Source: Heliocybe sulcata (taxonomy: Eukaryota; Basidiomycota; Agaricomycetes; Gloeophyllales; Gloeophyllaceae). From it: 64,000 nt of DNA. Below the pieces are notes generated by a model that made no database searches, was not told the DNA's origin, and saw only the letters and a list, made by a program, of their open reading frames with translations. The stretch lies in assembly GCA_004369045.1 (NCBI GenBank), contig ML213503.1:509343-573342 (forward strand). Reading direction: 5' to 3'. The position numbers were made by a program, and so were the translations under genes. Positions 11,691 to 23,363 of the stretch are shown here, piece by piece; the stretch's first letter is position 1; each line of letters begins with the position of its first letter.

Positions 11691-13724
11691 ATGGCTACCA
11701 CTCGACGTTCAGCACCCTCGGAGAGTATGGCGGCGAGCAGCTCCGAACCGCCGAAGAAACGAGCGCGTGTGGAAGATGCTACCGGCGGCGCTGGATCAGA
11801 GACCAACGGCGCTAACAGTGATGGGCTGAAGGTCGATGTTGACACGGCAGAGAAAGGCATCGCTGAAGACGATGAGGATTACCGAGATAATGTGGCAGAT
11901 GGAGCTACGGAAGCCCCGAAAGCTTCGGACTTATACCTTGACACTGTGAGTTCATAGAATGTCGTGAATTACACCGCGTTTCCTCACACCGTCTGTAGAT
12001 AAATCGAGCGCTCCTGGATTTCGATTTTGAGAAACTTTGCTCTGTATCATTATCAAATATCAATGTGTACGGCTGTCTCGTCTGTGGGAAGTACTTTCAA
12101 GGCCGTGGCAAGAGCTCGTACGCCTATGCGCATTCCATCCACGATGATCATCACGTCTTCATCAACCTGGAGACGATCAAGGTGCGAATGTATTTATGTA
12201 ACACCTCGGCGCCTTTTCATGTCCTAATCGTGGCAGGTATTTGTCCTTCCGGATGGTTATGAAGTGTCCGATCCCTCGTTAGAGGATATCGCGTTCTACT
12301 TGAAACCATCATTCACTCCTGCGTCCACGTCTCAGCTGTCTACCCCTGCACACTTGACCAAACTGTCATACGATCTATCGTCAAAACCATACCTCCCAGG
12401 ATACGTCGGTCTCAATAATATCAAAAGGCATGATCACATGAATGTCATAATCCACACGTTGCTCCATGTACCACCTCTGCGAGACCATCTTCTACTGTCA
12501 AATTTCCGGGGAAAGGAGAGTGAGCTGCTCAAGCGATTCGCTGGGTTGGCAAAGAAAGTATGGAATCCACGATTATTCAAAGCTCAAGTTAGCCCTCACG
12601 AATTTCTACAAGAGGTGGGAAGAGCGAGCGGCGGCAAGTTCAGGCTAGAAAATCAGGGGGATCCCATCGAGTTCCTTGGCTGGTTGTTGAATCATCTCCA
12701 CAAGGATTTTGGTGGCAGTAAGAAAAAGGATTCCAGTGAGTTAATCAAGGTTTGCCATGGAGGGCTTTTGTTTTAACACGACACCAGGTATAATTTTCAG
12801 GACATTCCAAGGCGAAGTGCGAATGGAGACTCAACAGGTTGTAGCAGCTCGAGATCTGGATTCTGACCAAAAACCCCGCTTCGCTATTGACCGAGGTTCG
12901 TGCCATAGCTATCAATCTGACTGTATTAACACGACATGAATTAATATCATCAGACATCAAATCAAGTGTCTCTCCGTTTCTCTTCCTGGCCTTGGATCTT
13001 CCGCCACCACCCTTATTCCAGGACGCGGTAGAGAAGAATATTATCCCGCAGGTCGGAATCCACTCTGTCCTTGCAAAATACGACGGGAGAACAACTCAGG
13101 CACGTACACGTTCCTCCGTTCCGAGATTACAGACGGTTACTCGTGTGACAGGAAACCAGGGGCCAGTTGCGGCGGTACAAATGCCAACGCCTCCCTCCTT
13201 ACGTCATCTTGCACTACAAGCGATTTGCAAAGAATATGTTCGTTGAGGAAAAGAATCCGACGATTGTCAACTTCCCTCTTAGAGGCGTGGATTTCAAGGA
13301 CTGTAAGTACTCTCTTTCCCTCAGCAATATGGGCGAGTGTTGATGGCGTGCCTGATTATGCCTCCTTTCGATTTGCCTATGGCGTTCCTGCAGATCTTGA
13401 TGCGCCGCCTTCCCACCCCCCGACAGTGTATGATCTCATTGCCAATGTCACTCACGAATCGGTGGCAGGCACGACTCGAGACAAGGAGAATACAGTATGG
13501 AAAGTCCACCTGCGAGCAGGTTCGGGGGGTGGAGACAAGGAGAAGTGGTTCCAGATACAGGACCTGATCGTGGAGGAAATTCGGAAAGAAATGATCTTCC
13601 TTGGGGAGACCGTGCTGCAGGTAGGCAGACGCTGTAATACCCCTTGTTTGTTGCCCATGTTGACTTGTGATAGGTGTGGGAAAGGCGGAACGCGTCGGAT
13701 AAATCAATGGATGTCGATCCATGA
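11691..13724 (+). CDS. SAD1: U4/U6.U5 tri-snRNP assembly protein Sad1 / USP39 (inactive ubiquitin protease)
   Basis: Spliceosome factor needed for tri-snRNP stability. Exons: 11691-11945, 11999-12181, 12237-12735, 12788-12895, 12954-13099, 13152-13302, 13394-13620, 13674-13724 (539 aa). After an acidic, Ser-rich N terminus comes the zinc-finger UBP domain (NVYGCLVCGKYFQGRGKSSY, HSIHDDHHVFINL), then a USP fold starting LPGYVGLNNIKRHDHMNVII. The position that is the catalytic Cys in active proteases is Asp here (KRHDHMN), as known for the family. Further USP elements: VEEKNPTIVNFPLRGVDF, TVYDLIANVTHE, KWFQIQDLIVEEI. The intron 13100-13151 must have a GC donor to keep the frame. The last exon encodes VWERRNASDKSMDVDP. 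Confidence 0.93.
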
Positions 13725-14291
13725 GACCTGGCCGCCGTTGTGGCAAGGTGCTACTGGAAGCTCCCGATGGAACCGTTCATATCGGACCAGCTTCGTTCTA
13801 TACCATGCCGCACTCTTCGCTTCATTTTGCGCACGAGACGTGGCTTCTCATCGTCGTCTATGCCTCCCATTCTATATGACTCTGGTACCGTGCAATGCTC
13901 GGGGTCCAGGGATCCCGCAATCGGAAGACACCGCGAAGGCGGTTTGCTGCCAACTCGGTCTCGAGAAAGAGAACACAGAGGTGAATTACCTTATTACATG
14001 TACGGGGAACGGCTACAGTCGCATGTTACGAACCACATTACTTGGGACTCGGGGGAACTAGTCGATTATTCCTATAAGCTTGAAATAAGACACAGAACCG
14101 GACGGAAAGCGATTATGAAGCATCTAATGATGACGGCAGGTCACGAAGGACATCGAAGTGCTAAAGTTATCGACATATGCGAGGCATATCATGGACACCT
14201 GGGCGAACAGAGTGAGAGGAATCTGATACGCTTCCCCCTGCAGCTTACACTCTATGTGTCTTGCGCTCTTGCATCTTCGTTGACTAGGCTA
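13725..14291. other. Intergenic, no gene recognised
   Basis: Presumed 3' flanks of convergent SAD1 (+) and the small minus-strand gene beginning at 14673. A long open plus-strand frame crosses it, but its translation has no recognisable domain and I do not call it. Confidence 0.4.
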
Positions 14292-14673
14292 TTACGAGGT
14301 GGTACTGTCTACTCTGCCAGTTGGGACAGACGAGGATGGCGTTTCAGGTTCATTGCTGGGCGTCGAGTCGGAGCTGCTACCTTTGGTCTGAGCGGAGACG
14401 ACGCTCTCGTCTTTTTTTTCACCGGAGGGCGGCACAGGGACTCTAAAATAAATGTCACTGGTTGGCCTAGTAAAACTGCTCTGCGCAGTGGCCAATACGT
14501 ACTGCGGCGTGTGAGTTACCCCTTGCTGTTCGGCCTCCAACGCGGGCTTGAAGATGTATATGCCCGACGCTATCCCTGGTCGTACAAGATGAGCATCAAG
14601 GGTCCGGCGGTATAAAAGTGATCCAACCACCTGTCAAAGCTGCAAGCATATACGGCGCTGTTCGCCGCGACAT
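14292..14673 (-). CDS. Small protein with one N-terminal membrane segment, unknown function
   Basis: Not recognised. Two exons: 14673-14631 and 14575-14292, joined by a 55-bp GT-AG intron, give 108 aa. The first 35 residues read MSRRTAPYMLAALTGIASG followed by IYIFKPALEAEQQG: a short basic start, one hydrophobic helix and an amphipathic continuation, an arrangement common in small inner-mitochondrial-membrane proteins of fungi. The C-terminal half is Ser/Thr/Pro-rich and probably disordered (SSSDSTPSNEPETP). The splice is favoured because it fuses the hydrophobic start exactly in frame to the downstream open frame. Without splicing, the first exon stops soon after the donor. Mitochondrial location is inference from the N terminus only. 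Confidence 0.55.
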
Positions 14674-14980
14674 GATGAAGGCAAGTCGTCTGCGCACTGG
14701 TTGAACTTGGTTAGATCGGATCTCGCAGCGAGCCCCTCAACCGCGGGAGTTTGCTTCCGAGTCGAAACCTTAATGGATAATCCGGGACTGGGGGTATGTG
14801 GGTACGTCGTACTGCGACATTGACAATAAAATTATTCACAAGATACATCAATATTTCATTCGGGAATTGGACGACAACGCTAGCTCCCCACAGATGAATT
14901 TGGTAAGATCCGCCTCAGGCAGCAAGTTGGCACGCGATAATGCGTAGACACTCAGGGCGAGCCTCTTGGATTGCCAATCT

Positions 14981-15373
14981 TTAGACCTCCTGTCCTAGGG
15001 CGATGAGTGTGTTCCTGGCAGCTTCCTCCTTGGCCACGCCCTTCTGGCTGGCGACAGCTTTCGCTTTCTCTTCGCCGCTGACTGGTACGTGGGACCTTTA
15101 TTCAGCCAATCTGCATGGATCATGCCGATACAGACTATACGTACTCTTGCAGACCACTGTCCACTCGGCTTGGTGGGGTGGACCAGAGGAGCTCTCTGCC
15201 CAGCTCAGCGCATCTTGCATGTGCTGGGACTGTAAATCTGTGTATGGATGAGTGCCATTCGGACAGGGAGAGGAAATCTGCTCGCAGTTATTGAGCTTTA
15301 CGACGTATCCTGCTAGTTTCGTCAGGGGGCTTTCACCGTGGGGGATAATAAGAGCATGCTCACGGGTAGCCAT
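14981..15373 (-). CDS. Solitary double-stranded RNA-binding domain (dsRBD) protein A
   Basis: Two exons, 15373-15145 and 15081-14981, separated by a 63-bp GT-AG intron, encode 109 aa. The protein is essentially one dsRBD. It has an alpha1-like KLAGYVVKLNN, then the strand-loop region ALSWAESSSGPPHQAEW (the GPxH..xW core of the fold), TVVCKISGEE, and the RNA-binding alpha2 with Lys/Ala pattern ASQKGVAKEEAARNTLIALG. The intron lies right after TVVCK, the same place as in gene B at 17,449-17,726. Between LNN and LSW there are about 26 residues that most dsRBDs lack, either a loop insertion or an intron I failed to see. No catalytic domain is attached. A role in binding dsRNA is inferred from the fold alone. 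Confidence 0.7.
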
Positions 15374-17448
15374 CCTCCTGAGGGATTGTGTGGAGGTCTC
15401 GTTCTCTCCCCGTATTTAAATCGCATGAGCAGCCGAACATTTGATATCTGGGATACGGTATCGAGCATGACACCGAGGATATCCAGACCGGGCACGAGAT
15501 GTCCACGCAGACTGCGATCAACTCGTTGTGATTTACACCATGGGCACTAGCATGCTGACCGAATAGGCATATACAATGCAAGGCATGTTACCAATCCGTT
15601 GAAAACTAAGCCGCATGGGATAGACTATGCGCTTGACCGGTATCCTACGAGGACCGAAGTCCTACGCTGAATCGAGTGATTTTACATAAGTCCGCTGAAT
15701 TAACCGGAGCCAGTGGATGAAGGTACTCACGACATGACAGCCAACCGACAAAGAAGACTTTCCGGCTTCATGATATTTTCCGCGGCGCCGCGACATTGAC
15801 AACGGACGAGCGGTCATCGGACAAGTCAAGAACCCCTCCCAGGCATTTTATTCCCGATTGCCAGGACCAGCTATATAGATCGCTGGACCTGAGACATACG
15901 TTTTGAGAGCATTTGACTTGAAACAGAATCGCCACTGTGGAGGATCGGTAAGTAGTAAGGAGATAATTCATTGTCCGGATCCAGCGGCGGCTGTTATGAG
16001 CTGAGGAATCAAGCCTATGAAAGTAAAGGCATGTTCGCTGCCATGTTATAGACAGAGTCCCCATGTGTGTGAATCACCTAGGCTAACTAGATCAGATACA
16101 CCTGAAAGCGATGGAAGGCAGAGAACTGCATCATGACGTACATGTGAAGTGGCGGTGTACACCAATGCAGTACTATCTGAGAGGAGAGCAAAGCTTTACT
16201 TACCTGTCCATGGATAGACTCTGTCCCGTGGCCGCTTTGTGAGGCGTAACACCACGGGGAAGTGAGATAGGCGACTCGTTAGACCGCCGTCGGTCTCAGT
16301 CACGTTCGGGCGGCACGGGAAATATTGTTCCAGAGTAGAGGAGGAGAGGAAAACAAGCAGGCTAGCCTAGAGAAGAAATTGTATCGCCGGGACGAGCCCA
16401 GAGGCGCCTATCTCAAAGTAGCGGCCAGATCAGAGATGTCGGGCATCTCGAAGGGCTCTACATTGTCACCGCGTTGCAGCATGTTGCAGTGCAAATGATG
16501 AGGGCGTGTCATATGCCGGTAACTGCTGCGAAGCCGGCGCATATAACAGGTTCTCCCACCGAAGAGGCCTGTCGTGAACAACACCTATGTTGACAACGTC
16601 GGCCGTCTAGCTCCTCTGTTCGGGTGCGCACTAGTGGACTGTGTATGCCTGTTACAGTCCGAACAAGGCTCCCGAAATTTTGATGCGGACTGTCTGCCAT
16701 TAGAATGAAATTTTGTGCCATCAGACTGGCGACTCGGGGGCCTAGGAATACATAGGACCCTGTATTGTGTGAATACGCAGTCCCATCGGAGTTCGTCATG
16801 AGAGACTGTTTGACCATAACATGCTAGACGCTGTTGATATGTCGAGGTCTGTCCGCTGGGATTGAACTTCTGAGAAGAGTTTAGAAGCACCGTGACCGTG
16901 ACGTACTAAGTGTCACATTTGCTCGCAGAACTAGGTTCGCCTACTACAGTACTTACTCCGTGCAGTCTCTCAACGGAGATTCTTCTTTCATGGCTCTGTA
17001 ATAATGAATCTGACACTGATATTGCTATTCATGAAGATGGTCTCGGCTGGATATAACGTCTACCATGGGCGTATCGCTGGGACACGGCGTACGTAGGACC
17101 TTGCTCACCTGTTTTCCTATTGGAGTTAGTGCCAGTCGCATTCTGAGCTATACCTTTCTAGTCCGTGCATGGGCAGTATTAACGCCGCGGTGACACTGCA
17201 TGCCCCGCGATTCTGCGGATGCAGTCTACAGGCCTGCCTTAGACCGACTGACAATGTGAGGCAATAGAAAGCCTGCAAGCAGACTGGGGATGATAAATTC
17301 GTTTATTGTCGCGCGGTATTAGTAGGTCAGAATTATCCACGCAACCAGCGGCATTCTATACACGTCCAGACCAATAGGATCCTACAGTAGTTGAACGTTA
17401 GCCCAGAAAATGCTTAGACCGACCCACAAACCTTATCAGAACGTCTGT
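15374..17448. other. Spacer between the two dsRBD genes; unresolved
   Basis: No gene is called with confidence. On the minus strand, 16366-16204 joined to 16101-16046 through a 102-bp intron with a GTAAGT donor gives a 72-residue open frame ending SLGDSHTWGLCL, preceded by a pyrimidine-rich acceptor. It may be the 3' end of an unrecognised gene. A second patch near 16,880-16,700 (minus) has a GTAAGT..TTAG intron and a frame containing YGQTVSHDELRWDC, faintly dsRBD-like, but the expected Lys/Ala-rich second helix is missing. Confidence 0.35.
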
Positions 17449-17726
17449 TCAACCGAGAAGACGGTTCCCATTGGCTGAGATCAGAGTCAGGGTTTCCTGA
17501 GCAGCTGCCTTCTTGGCGGCGGTCAAGTCGTGGCCTAGACCAGTGCCATATTGTATATTGTTGACTGGGGACAGAAATGTTAGTGAATCCTGGATTTTCG
17601 ACGGTAGCTTGACCTACTGAACACTACGACCCTCCACTTCCGCTCATGGTTTGGTCCTTCTTCTGATTGGCGCATTTCCATTTGCTGAGTACCGCCGTGC
17701 GCTTGCAGAAAGTTGTTAAGGTGCAT
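17449..17726 (-). CDS. Solitary double-stranded RNA-binding domain (dsRBD) protein B
   Basis: Two exons, 17726-17618 and 17564-17449, with a 53-bp GT-AG intron, encode 74 aa: a complete minimal dsRBD and little else. The order is canonical: MHLNNFLQAHGG (alpha1), QMEMRQSEEGPNHERKWRVV (beta1-loop-beta2 with GPxH..xW), INNIQYGTGLGHD (beta3, with YGxG), and LTAAKKAAAQETLTLI (alpha2, KKxAAxxxL). The start codon falls two residues before the LNN motif, so the protein has no N-terminal extension. The intron position matches gene A, which supports common descent by duplication. It could act as a dsRNA chaperone or competitor in RNA silencing, but nothing in the neighbourhood (no Dicer, Argonaute or RdRP) confirms that. 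Confidence 0.75.
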
Positions 17727-20700
17727 AGTGGGATCTACAAAACCGTAGTGAACAACAGGCTACACCTGGGATAGGGTGGCAAGTACTGACGTTGCACGGG
17801 CATGGTTTAATGCTCTCTATTGTAGATGCTTTCCACATTTTATACGACGGTCTGCTTCGATACTGCAAAGGAGCCCAGCTCTAAGGGTTACGCTGTCCAG
17901 GACGTGCCCCACCACCATTCCTCAAGACGACTATTGGCAGGAACTGTTCCTAGGCGTCGGGAAGCCACGCGCAGTGTAAATTGACTGGCGAAGATGCCAA
18001 TAGCCAGGGAGGGTCTGCATTACATTTTAGTGGCGGAGGCAAAATCTCCTACAACACGGAGTATGGAGATTCGCACCATGCTAGAGTTGCTCCATATGAA
18101 AGCAGTGGGGGGGTCCATCAAATGAGAAAGGTTTGGCATCCTCAGAGCTCGCTCGTCAGGAAGAGTTATCTTTATGAATAGGTATGTCCTGGTCTTGAGG
18201 CCTGCTATCGGAAGACCGTTAAGCACACACAATTCCTATACGCATCAATGAGCAGACACTCTCGGGATATCTGCAAGAGCATCAAGATGACGATGGCAAG
18301 GTCGTCAAGCAGTGAGGCATACCATTATTTGTTCCAGATTATCGAACATCTCCATAGATATCGGGTTTGGGCCCACTGGATGTTGCTGAGCAAACCAAAA
18401 TGAATTCCAAGGCTGGCAGAATGTGAAGTGCGGTGGGCACGGAAGTCGCCATCCTATGAGGCCGGGATATCCAAAGCTACGCAAGGTATCTTTGGGCCGA
18501 TTGTCGATGGGAAGGCACAGAAACGTCGATAGGCGAAATAGACGACAGTGAGTCAAGCAAGCAGTGGCGGCCTGCGCAGTGCAGTACCGTGATACCCTTC
18601 CAGCTGTGTCTGAGCGAACCAGCACCTCTAATCCCGGCGCCCCGATTTCTACGGCGCGAAGGACCAGCGGTGTGTCGGGCGCTATGTTGAGTGTCTTCGA
18701 TGCCTGTAACGGGGTAGATCAGATAAAACCTGCTTCGGCACCACCGATAAGCGGGTAGGCGAGTTCTTAATGTTAACGACGTGCAGCAGAGTATGCTTAG
18801 GATCATTGCTGCTTGGTAGCGTACTGCTCGTAGGAGAGGTCCTCCAGTAGCGTGGGTAGCCAGGTCGCTATGCACGGCGCAACTAGTTAGCCATAGTCCG
18901 AATATGGCACGCGTGACTCATGAACGTGAATAGCACGCACCTCTAGGCGTCCTTCTGGGAAACGTGGCATTCATTTATATTATCGTAATCGCAGCTCAGG
19001 CATCTGTCAGACAAGTGCTCGAAATTTGGAATGACGTACCGCGGGCAACCGTGTCCTAGATTGGACGGAAGTCGTCGACTTAGCAGCGACAGATGGAATA
19101 AGTTTCAATAATATTTAGTATACCTGCCAAAATCCAGAAGACGGACGGTTAGACCGGGATTCGGGCATCCCAGGTTCATGCCCTAGGTTCTTTCTCAGAG
19201 TCAAACATAGCAGCACCTTACCATCAGAATTCGACTCCGGAATAATGACGAGCACCGGGCCCTTTGAAAATCCGGTCATACTGCGTCAGTAACACACAGC
19301 TTCCGGGGGCTTTGTTGACCATCTCACGATTGTCATTACACCACGTCCAACCAGCAGCGGCGCGGACGGTTAAGCCCTGGCCGCCTTTACGCTGCAAAAT
19401 CGGAGGATCAGATCACCATTGGCCGCAGCGACAGACAGATAGAATTGCACCATTTTGTGCTTCGGTAGCTCGGGCCTGCCAGAAGAGATACGGGCTCGGG
19501 CGACAACAGATGATTCGACGTGCGTTAAGGGAATATCATACTCCGCATCCGATGAATATCATCACGCGAAAATCCACAACCAGAATGTCTAAGTGAGCCG
19601 CGATGTAATCGCCTGAATGACGATACAGATCATTAGTATAGCGGCTGGCTGCAACTCGTAGGACACTTGCCACTCAATAATCCGTGAAAGGATGCCGCTA
19701 CTCCGCTCGACCGGCAGATGAACCCAGCAGGAGGGTGGCACAATCGAAACTATAAAGATACCTTGATGATACCGTCAGTCAACGAGGTACCGGAACTACG
19801 GATCCACGTACTGATATGAGACCAATCTTACAGACCTGTGAGGGAGAGAAAAATAATCACCTATATAGGTAGTGTGCGGCCGAAATTGCTCCAGTAAAGC
19901 GCGAGTGTCAGGCGACACCATAGCCCCACCAGTCATGGTTAGACGAAGAAAGCGAACGCAACATCCGAGCACCACGGTGTCTCAACATTCGGGCTACCAC
20001 AGAACCATTGGATTCCGGAAAGTTGCAGTCCGGTGAGTAATGTGATCGTCGAAGGGAAAACATACAGCCCACTTACTCAAGGTGATGACTTTTTGTCAGA
20101 GCAGGAACGATCGCCTGCGTTTTTGGTCCGCTGCTCTGTCAGCGTCAGAGTTTGTTTTACTTGGGACTTGGGTCTTGTGGGAGTGAGAAAGACAAACAGG
20201 GACCATGGATCGTTGTCAGGGTGTCTTGGACCCTTGATTCACCGCAGTTCTTCACGCCGACGACATGCCATTGGAGAGCGGGGGCTGCGAATTATGCCCG
20301 ATCGTGTGGCGCTGAGTCAGCAGAGCGCGGCTTGGATTCAATGAAGCACCCTGGCGGCGGCACCCATCCGCACAATAAGGGCATGATATTAACGAGCATC
20401 ACTCTCAGACGCTGCTCCGAGTCGAAAAGGTTTATGGCCTCACATGCCAGAAATTAGCTCCCGAGGTGGCGTTGACTGTTAGGAAGTCAGCCGTGATTAT
20501 AGACCGATAGAGGAGCCTATCTTCATTGTCAATTTTGTGGGAGTTGTTGCATAATGATGAAAGGGCAGGGACGTGCGTCCTAAGCCAGATCAGTGAAGGC
20601 TGCGTGACTCTGTGCTCCCTCGGCGTCCACAGCGCGGAAGAAGGGAATGCAGGAAAACCGGAATATACGCCGCCGGTCCTGGAGGTTGACACAGGGATCG

Positions 20701-21562
20701 ATAACTTGTTCTCGAAGGTCTAAAGCCACGCAGCAGGTAGACGCAGAAGATACTCCAAAGTCTATGTCGAAACCTGCTGCGATCAGCACCAATAAGCGCC
20801 CGAGGTATGGGCGTCTTTTTGTGTCGCGCAAGACGGACCGGTCGGGTCGCTAGAGCTCAGGACCGATAGCAATGATAGGATCTCCATAATGTGCGCAGGA
20901 GTTCGCCAACGCATTCATTCTCTGGATGCCTAGCGTTCGTCCGCGCTCTGACAGACGAAGGAAGGTCGTGCTTTGGTCGATCATTTAAAGGCATCTGACT
21001 GATAGGCTAAGCGCCCATTCATAAGTATGAAAACACCGCACAAATACCTGAGCTAAATTCCACCATTGACGGATCTACTTGGCACGTCCTCATAATAGTC
21101 AGTACCCGCTATAACGAATTTTGGCGCGACATACGGATATTCTAGACCCCCCAGTCTGGTCGGATAGAATCCGAGTCGGGATGATGCCGCAGTTCAGGCG
21201 GAGATAGAAAGATGCCGGCCATTGCCGGTGCAAGGGGCCCATCAGCGACCGCCTCCCAGGCTGAGATCTGCTGTCGTCTCTCTGGCATCCGCCCTGACCA
21301 CCGCCATTCCTCCTCGTCAACTACCCTCCTGACCCCGCTGTTGCTCGCTGCTGCTGCTACGGTTGCTGGCAAGGGCTTATCTGTCTTGTCGTTTCATCGA
21401 AATTGTACTGTTCCCACGCGAAGTCCGTCCATCAATAGGGACTTCTCTTCATTTCTTCCCTCGACCCCTTTCGCCCTAGGTGAGCCCATTCCTTGACTTG
21501 ACGACGGTGCAAGAGCGGATTCTGAGAAAGGCAGCGAACAGAATTTTGTCCGTCTATCAACC
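17727..21562. other. Long gene-poor stretch
   Basis: Nearly 4 kb without a gene I can support. Around 18,700-18,560 on the minus strand a frame following a good acceptor reads PDTPLVLRAVEIGAPGLEVL, which looks coding, but I could not connect it to a start or stop through convincing splice sites. From 18,900 to about 21,300 I see nothing. The last 250 bp are CT-rich and are probably the promoter and 5' leader of the G-beta gene. Confidence 0.4.
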
Positions 21563-22819
21563 ATGTCTCAATCGCAAGGTGACATCCAGGAGAGGATCGC
21601 GGCTGCCCGTCGCGAGGCCGAGAGTTTAAAAGAGAAAATCCGGGCCAAGAGAGAGTCCTCGGCGGACACCAGCTGTAAGCGTCCTTCGATTTGTCGTCCA
21701 GTCATATTGTTCATGCCCTTCGGCCTCTAGTGAGGGCTATGGCTGCGGAGGTGGACCCTCTGCCTCGCATCGTCATGCGTCCTCGGCGCACGCTTAGGGG
21801 ACACTTGGCAAAGATTTACGCAATGCACTGGGCTACCGACCGCCGACACCTTGTTTCTGCTTCGCAAGACGGTAAACTGATCGTCTGGGATGCGTACACT
21901 ATGAACAAGGTCCATGCCATTCCCCTCCGCTCCAGCTGGGTCATGACTTGCGCCTACGCTCCGTCGGGCAACTTCGTTGCTTGCGGTGGTCTCGACAACA
22001 TTTGCTCCATCTACAGCCTTAACAGCAAGGAAGGCCATGGCGCCAAGGGTGCTCGTGAACTCAGCGCTCACTCTGGATACCTCAGTTGCTGCCGCTTCAT
22101 CAACGACAGACAGATCCTCACTAGCTCCGGCGACATGACCTGCATGCTCTGGGATATCGAGGCTGGTGTCCGTGTGGTCGAGTTCAGTGATCATACCGGC
22201 GACGTCATGAGGTAATCAAGTCGTATTTTGTCCCTCATCGTGCTCTAACTTTGTTGTCAGCTTGTCTTTGGCTCCCAACCAAAACACCTTCGTTTCTGGT
22301 GCCTGTGATGCTACCGCTAAGCTGTGGGACATTCGTAGCGGCAAAGCGACGCAGACGTTCACTGGACACGAGTCTGACATCAATGCGGTTTCGTGAGTAC
22401 AAGAGTTCTCATGGCGCGAATAACGTAGCTCAACTGGACTTCAGTTTCTTCCCTAACGGCGATGCATTCGCTACCGGTTCCGATGACGCCTCTTGCCGAC
22501 TCTTTGACATTCGTGCCGATCGCGAGCTCAACTCCTTCACCCACGACAACATCCTTTGCGGTATCACCTCCGTAGCTTTCTCCATCTCGGGACGGATTCT
22601 CTTTGGTGGGTATGATGACTGGACGTGCAATGTTTGGGACACACTGAAGGGCGAGCGTGTTGGTGTGTTGACGGGCCATGAGAACCGTGTCAGCTGCTTG
22701 GGTGTCAGCGTTGACGGCATGGCCCTCTGCACGGGATCTTGGGACAGCACATTGAGGGTTCGCCATTTCGCTCACTTGCACATCGAGTAAACTCATCTGT
22801 TTTTCAGGTCTGGGCATGA
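21563..22819 (+). CDS. GPB1: Heterotrimeric G protein beta subunit
   Basis: Exons: 21563-21674, 21731-22211, 22261-22392, 22445-22757, 22808-22819 (349 aa, the usual length of a fungal G-beta). The N-terminal coiled coil [20 protein letters not shown] binds G-gamma; seven WD repeats follow. Recognisable blades include [107 protein letters not shown] and [16 protein letters not shown]. The last exon supplies only VWA and stop, completing the terminal LRVWA. Signals downstream of pheromone or nutrient receptors in fungi. Its 5' leader is CT-rich. Confidence 0.95.
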
Positions 22820-23363
22820 TTCTTATTGTCCTCTGTATTGTTATAATCTCCTTCACCATACCTTACCGTTGCCCTCTTCCGCTGTCGTAGCACCCCCTCC
22901 CGTCTTCCATATTATATCCCTTTTCTTTACCCCCGTCTTCGCGTTTGCTCGGTACGTGAACGGCCGCGTCAGCCTGTCCTTACAAGTCATCTCTAGCACT
23001 CTTTTAAACCCAGGTGCATTTCTTTTGTGGTATATTCCTTGCTATCAGTTTATTATGCGCTAAATTTCCGGCTTGTTCTTTGCGTCTCTCTACTCGTCTG
23101 TGACACTGGCTCGCATCTATATATATAGGAGAATTATGCATTATTGCCGTATGTCTGAGAGGTGGCGAATGGTCGCGATTGAGATATATCTCTACTTCCG
23201 TCATGACTGCGGAGATGATCGACGCGTTTCGCTGCATAACCCGACCTTCGTGAACCGGACCTTTGAAGCTGGAACGTAATATCGGATTTACACATTCAGA
23301 CTCTCGTACTAGGACTACCAATAAGCTTCTTAAAACCGAAGCTCGAGTACGACGCGCGTGAGG
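22820..23363. other. Intergenic between G-beta and the golgin-like gene
   Basis: Presumed 3' UTR of G-beta followed by the promoter of the next plus-strand gene. CT-rich and T-rich runs only; no ORF of interest. Confidence 0.5.

Noticed and set aside
13740-14615. Long plus-strand open frame (291 codons)
   Set aside because: Translation has no domain and lies opposite the spliced small membrane-protein gene; likely chance.
16700-16890. Third dsRBD-like gene (YGQTVSHDELRWDC)
   Set aside because: Only the central loop looks similar; no Lys/Ala-rich second helix could be found downstream.
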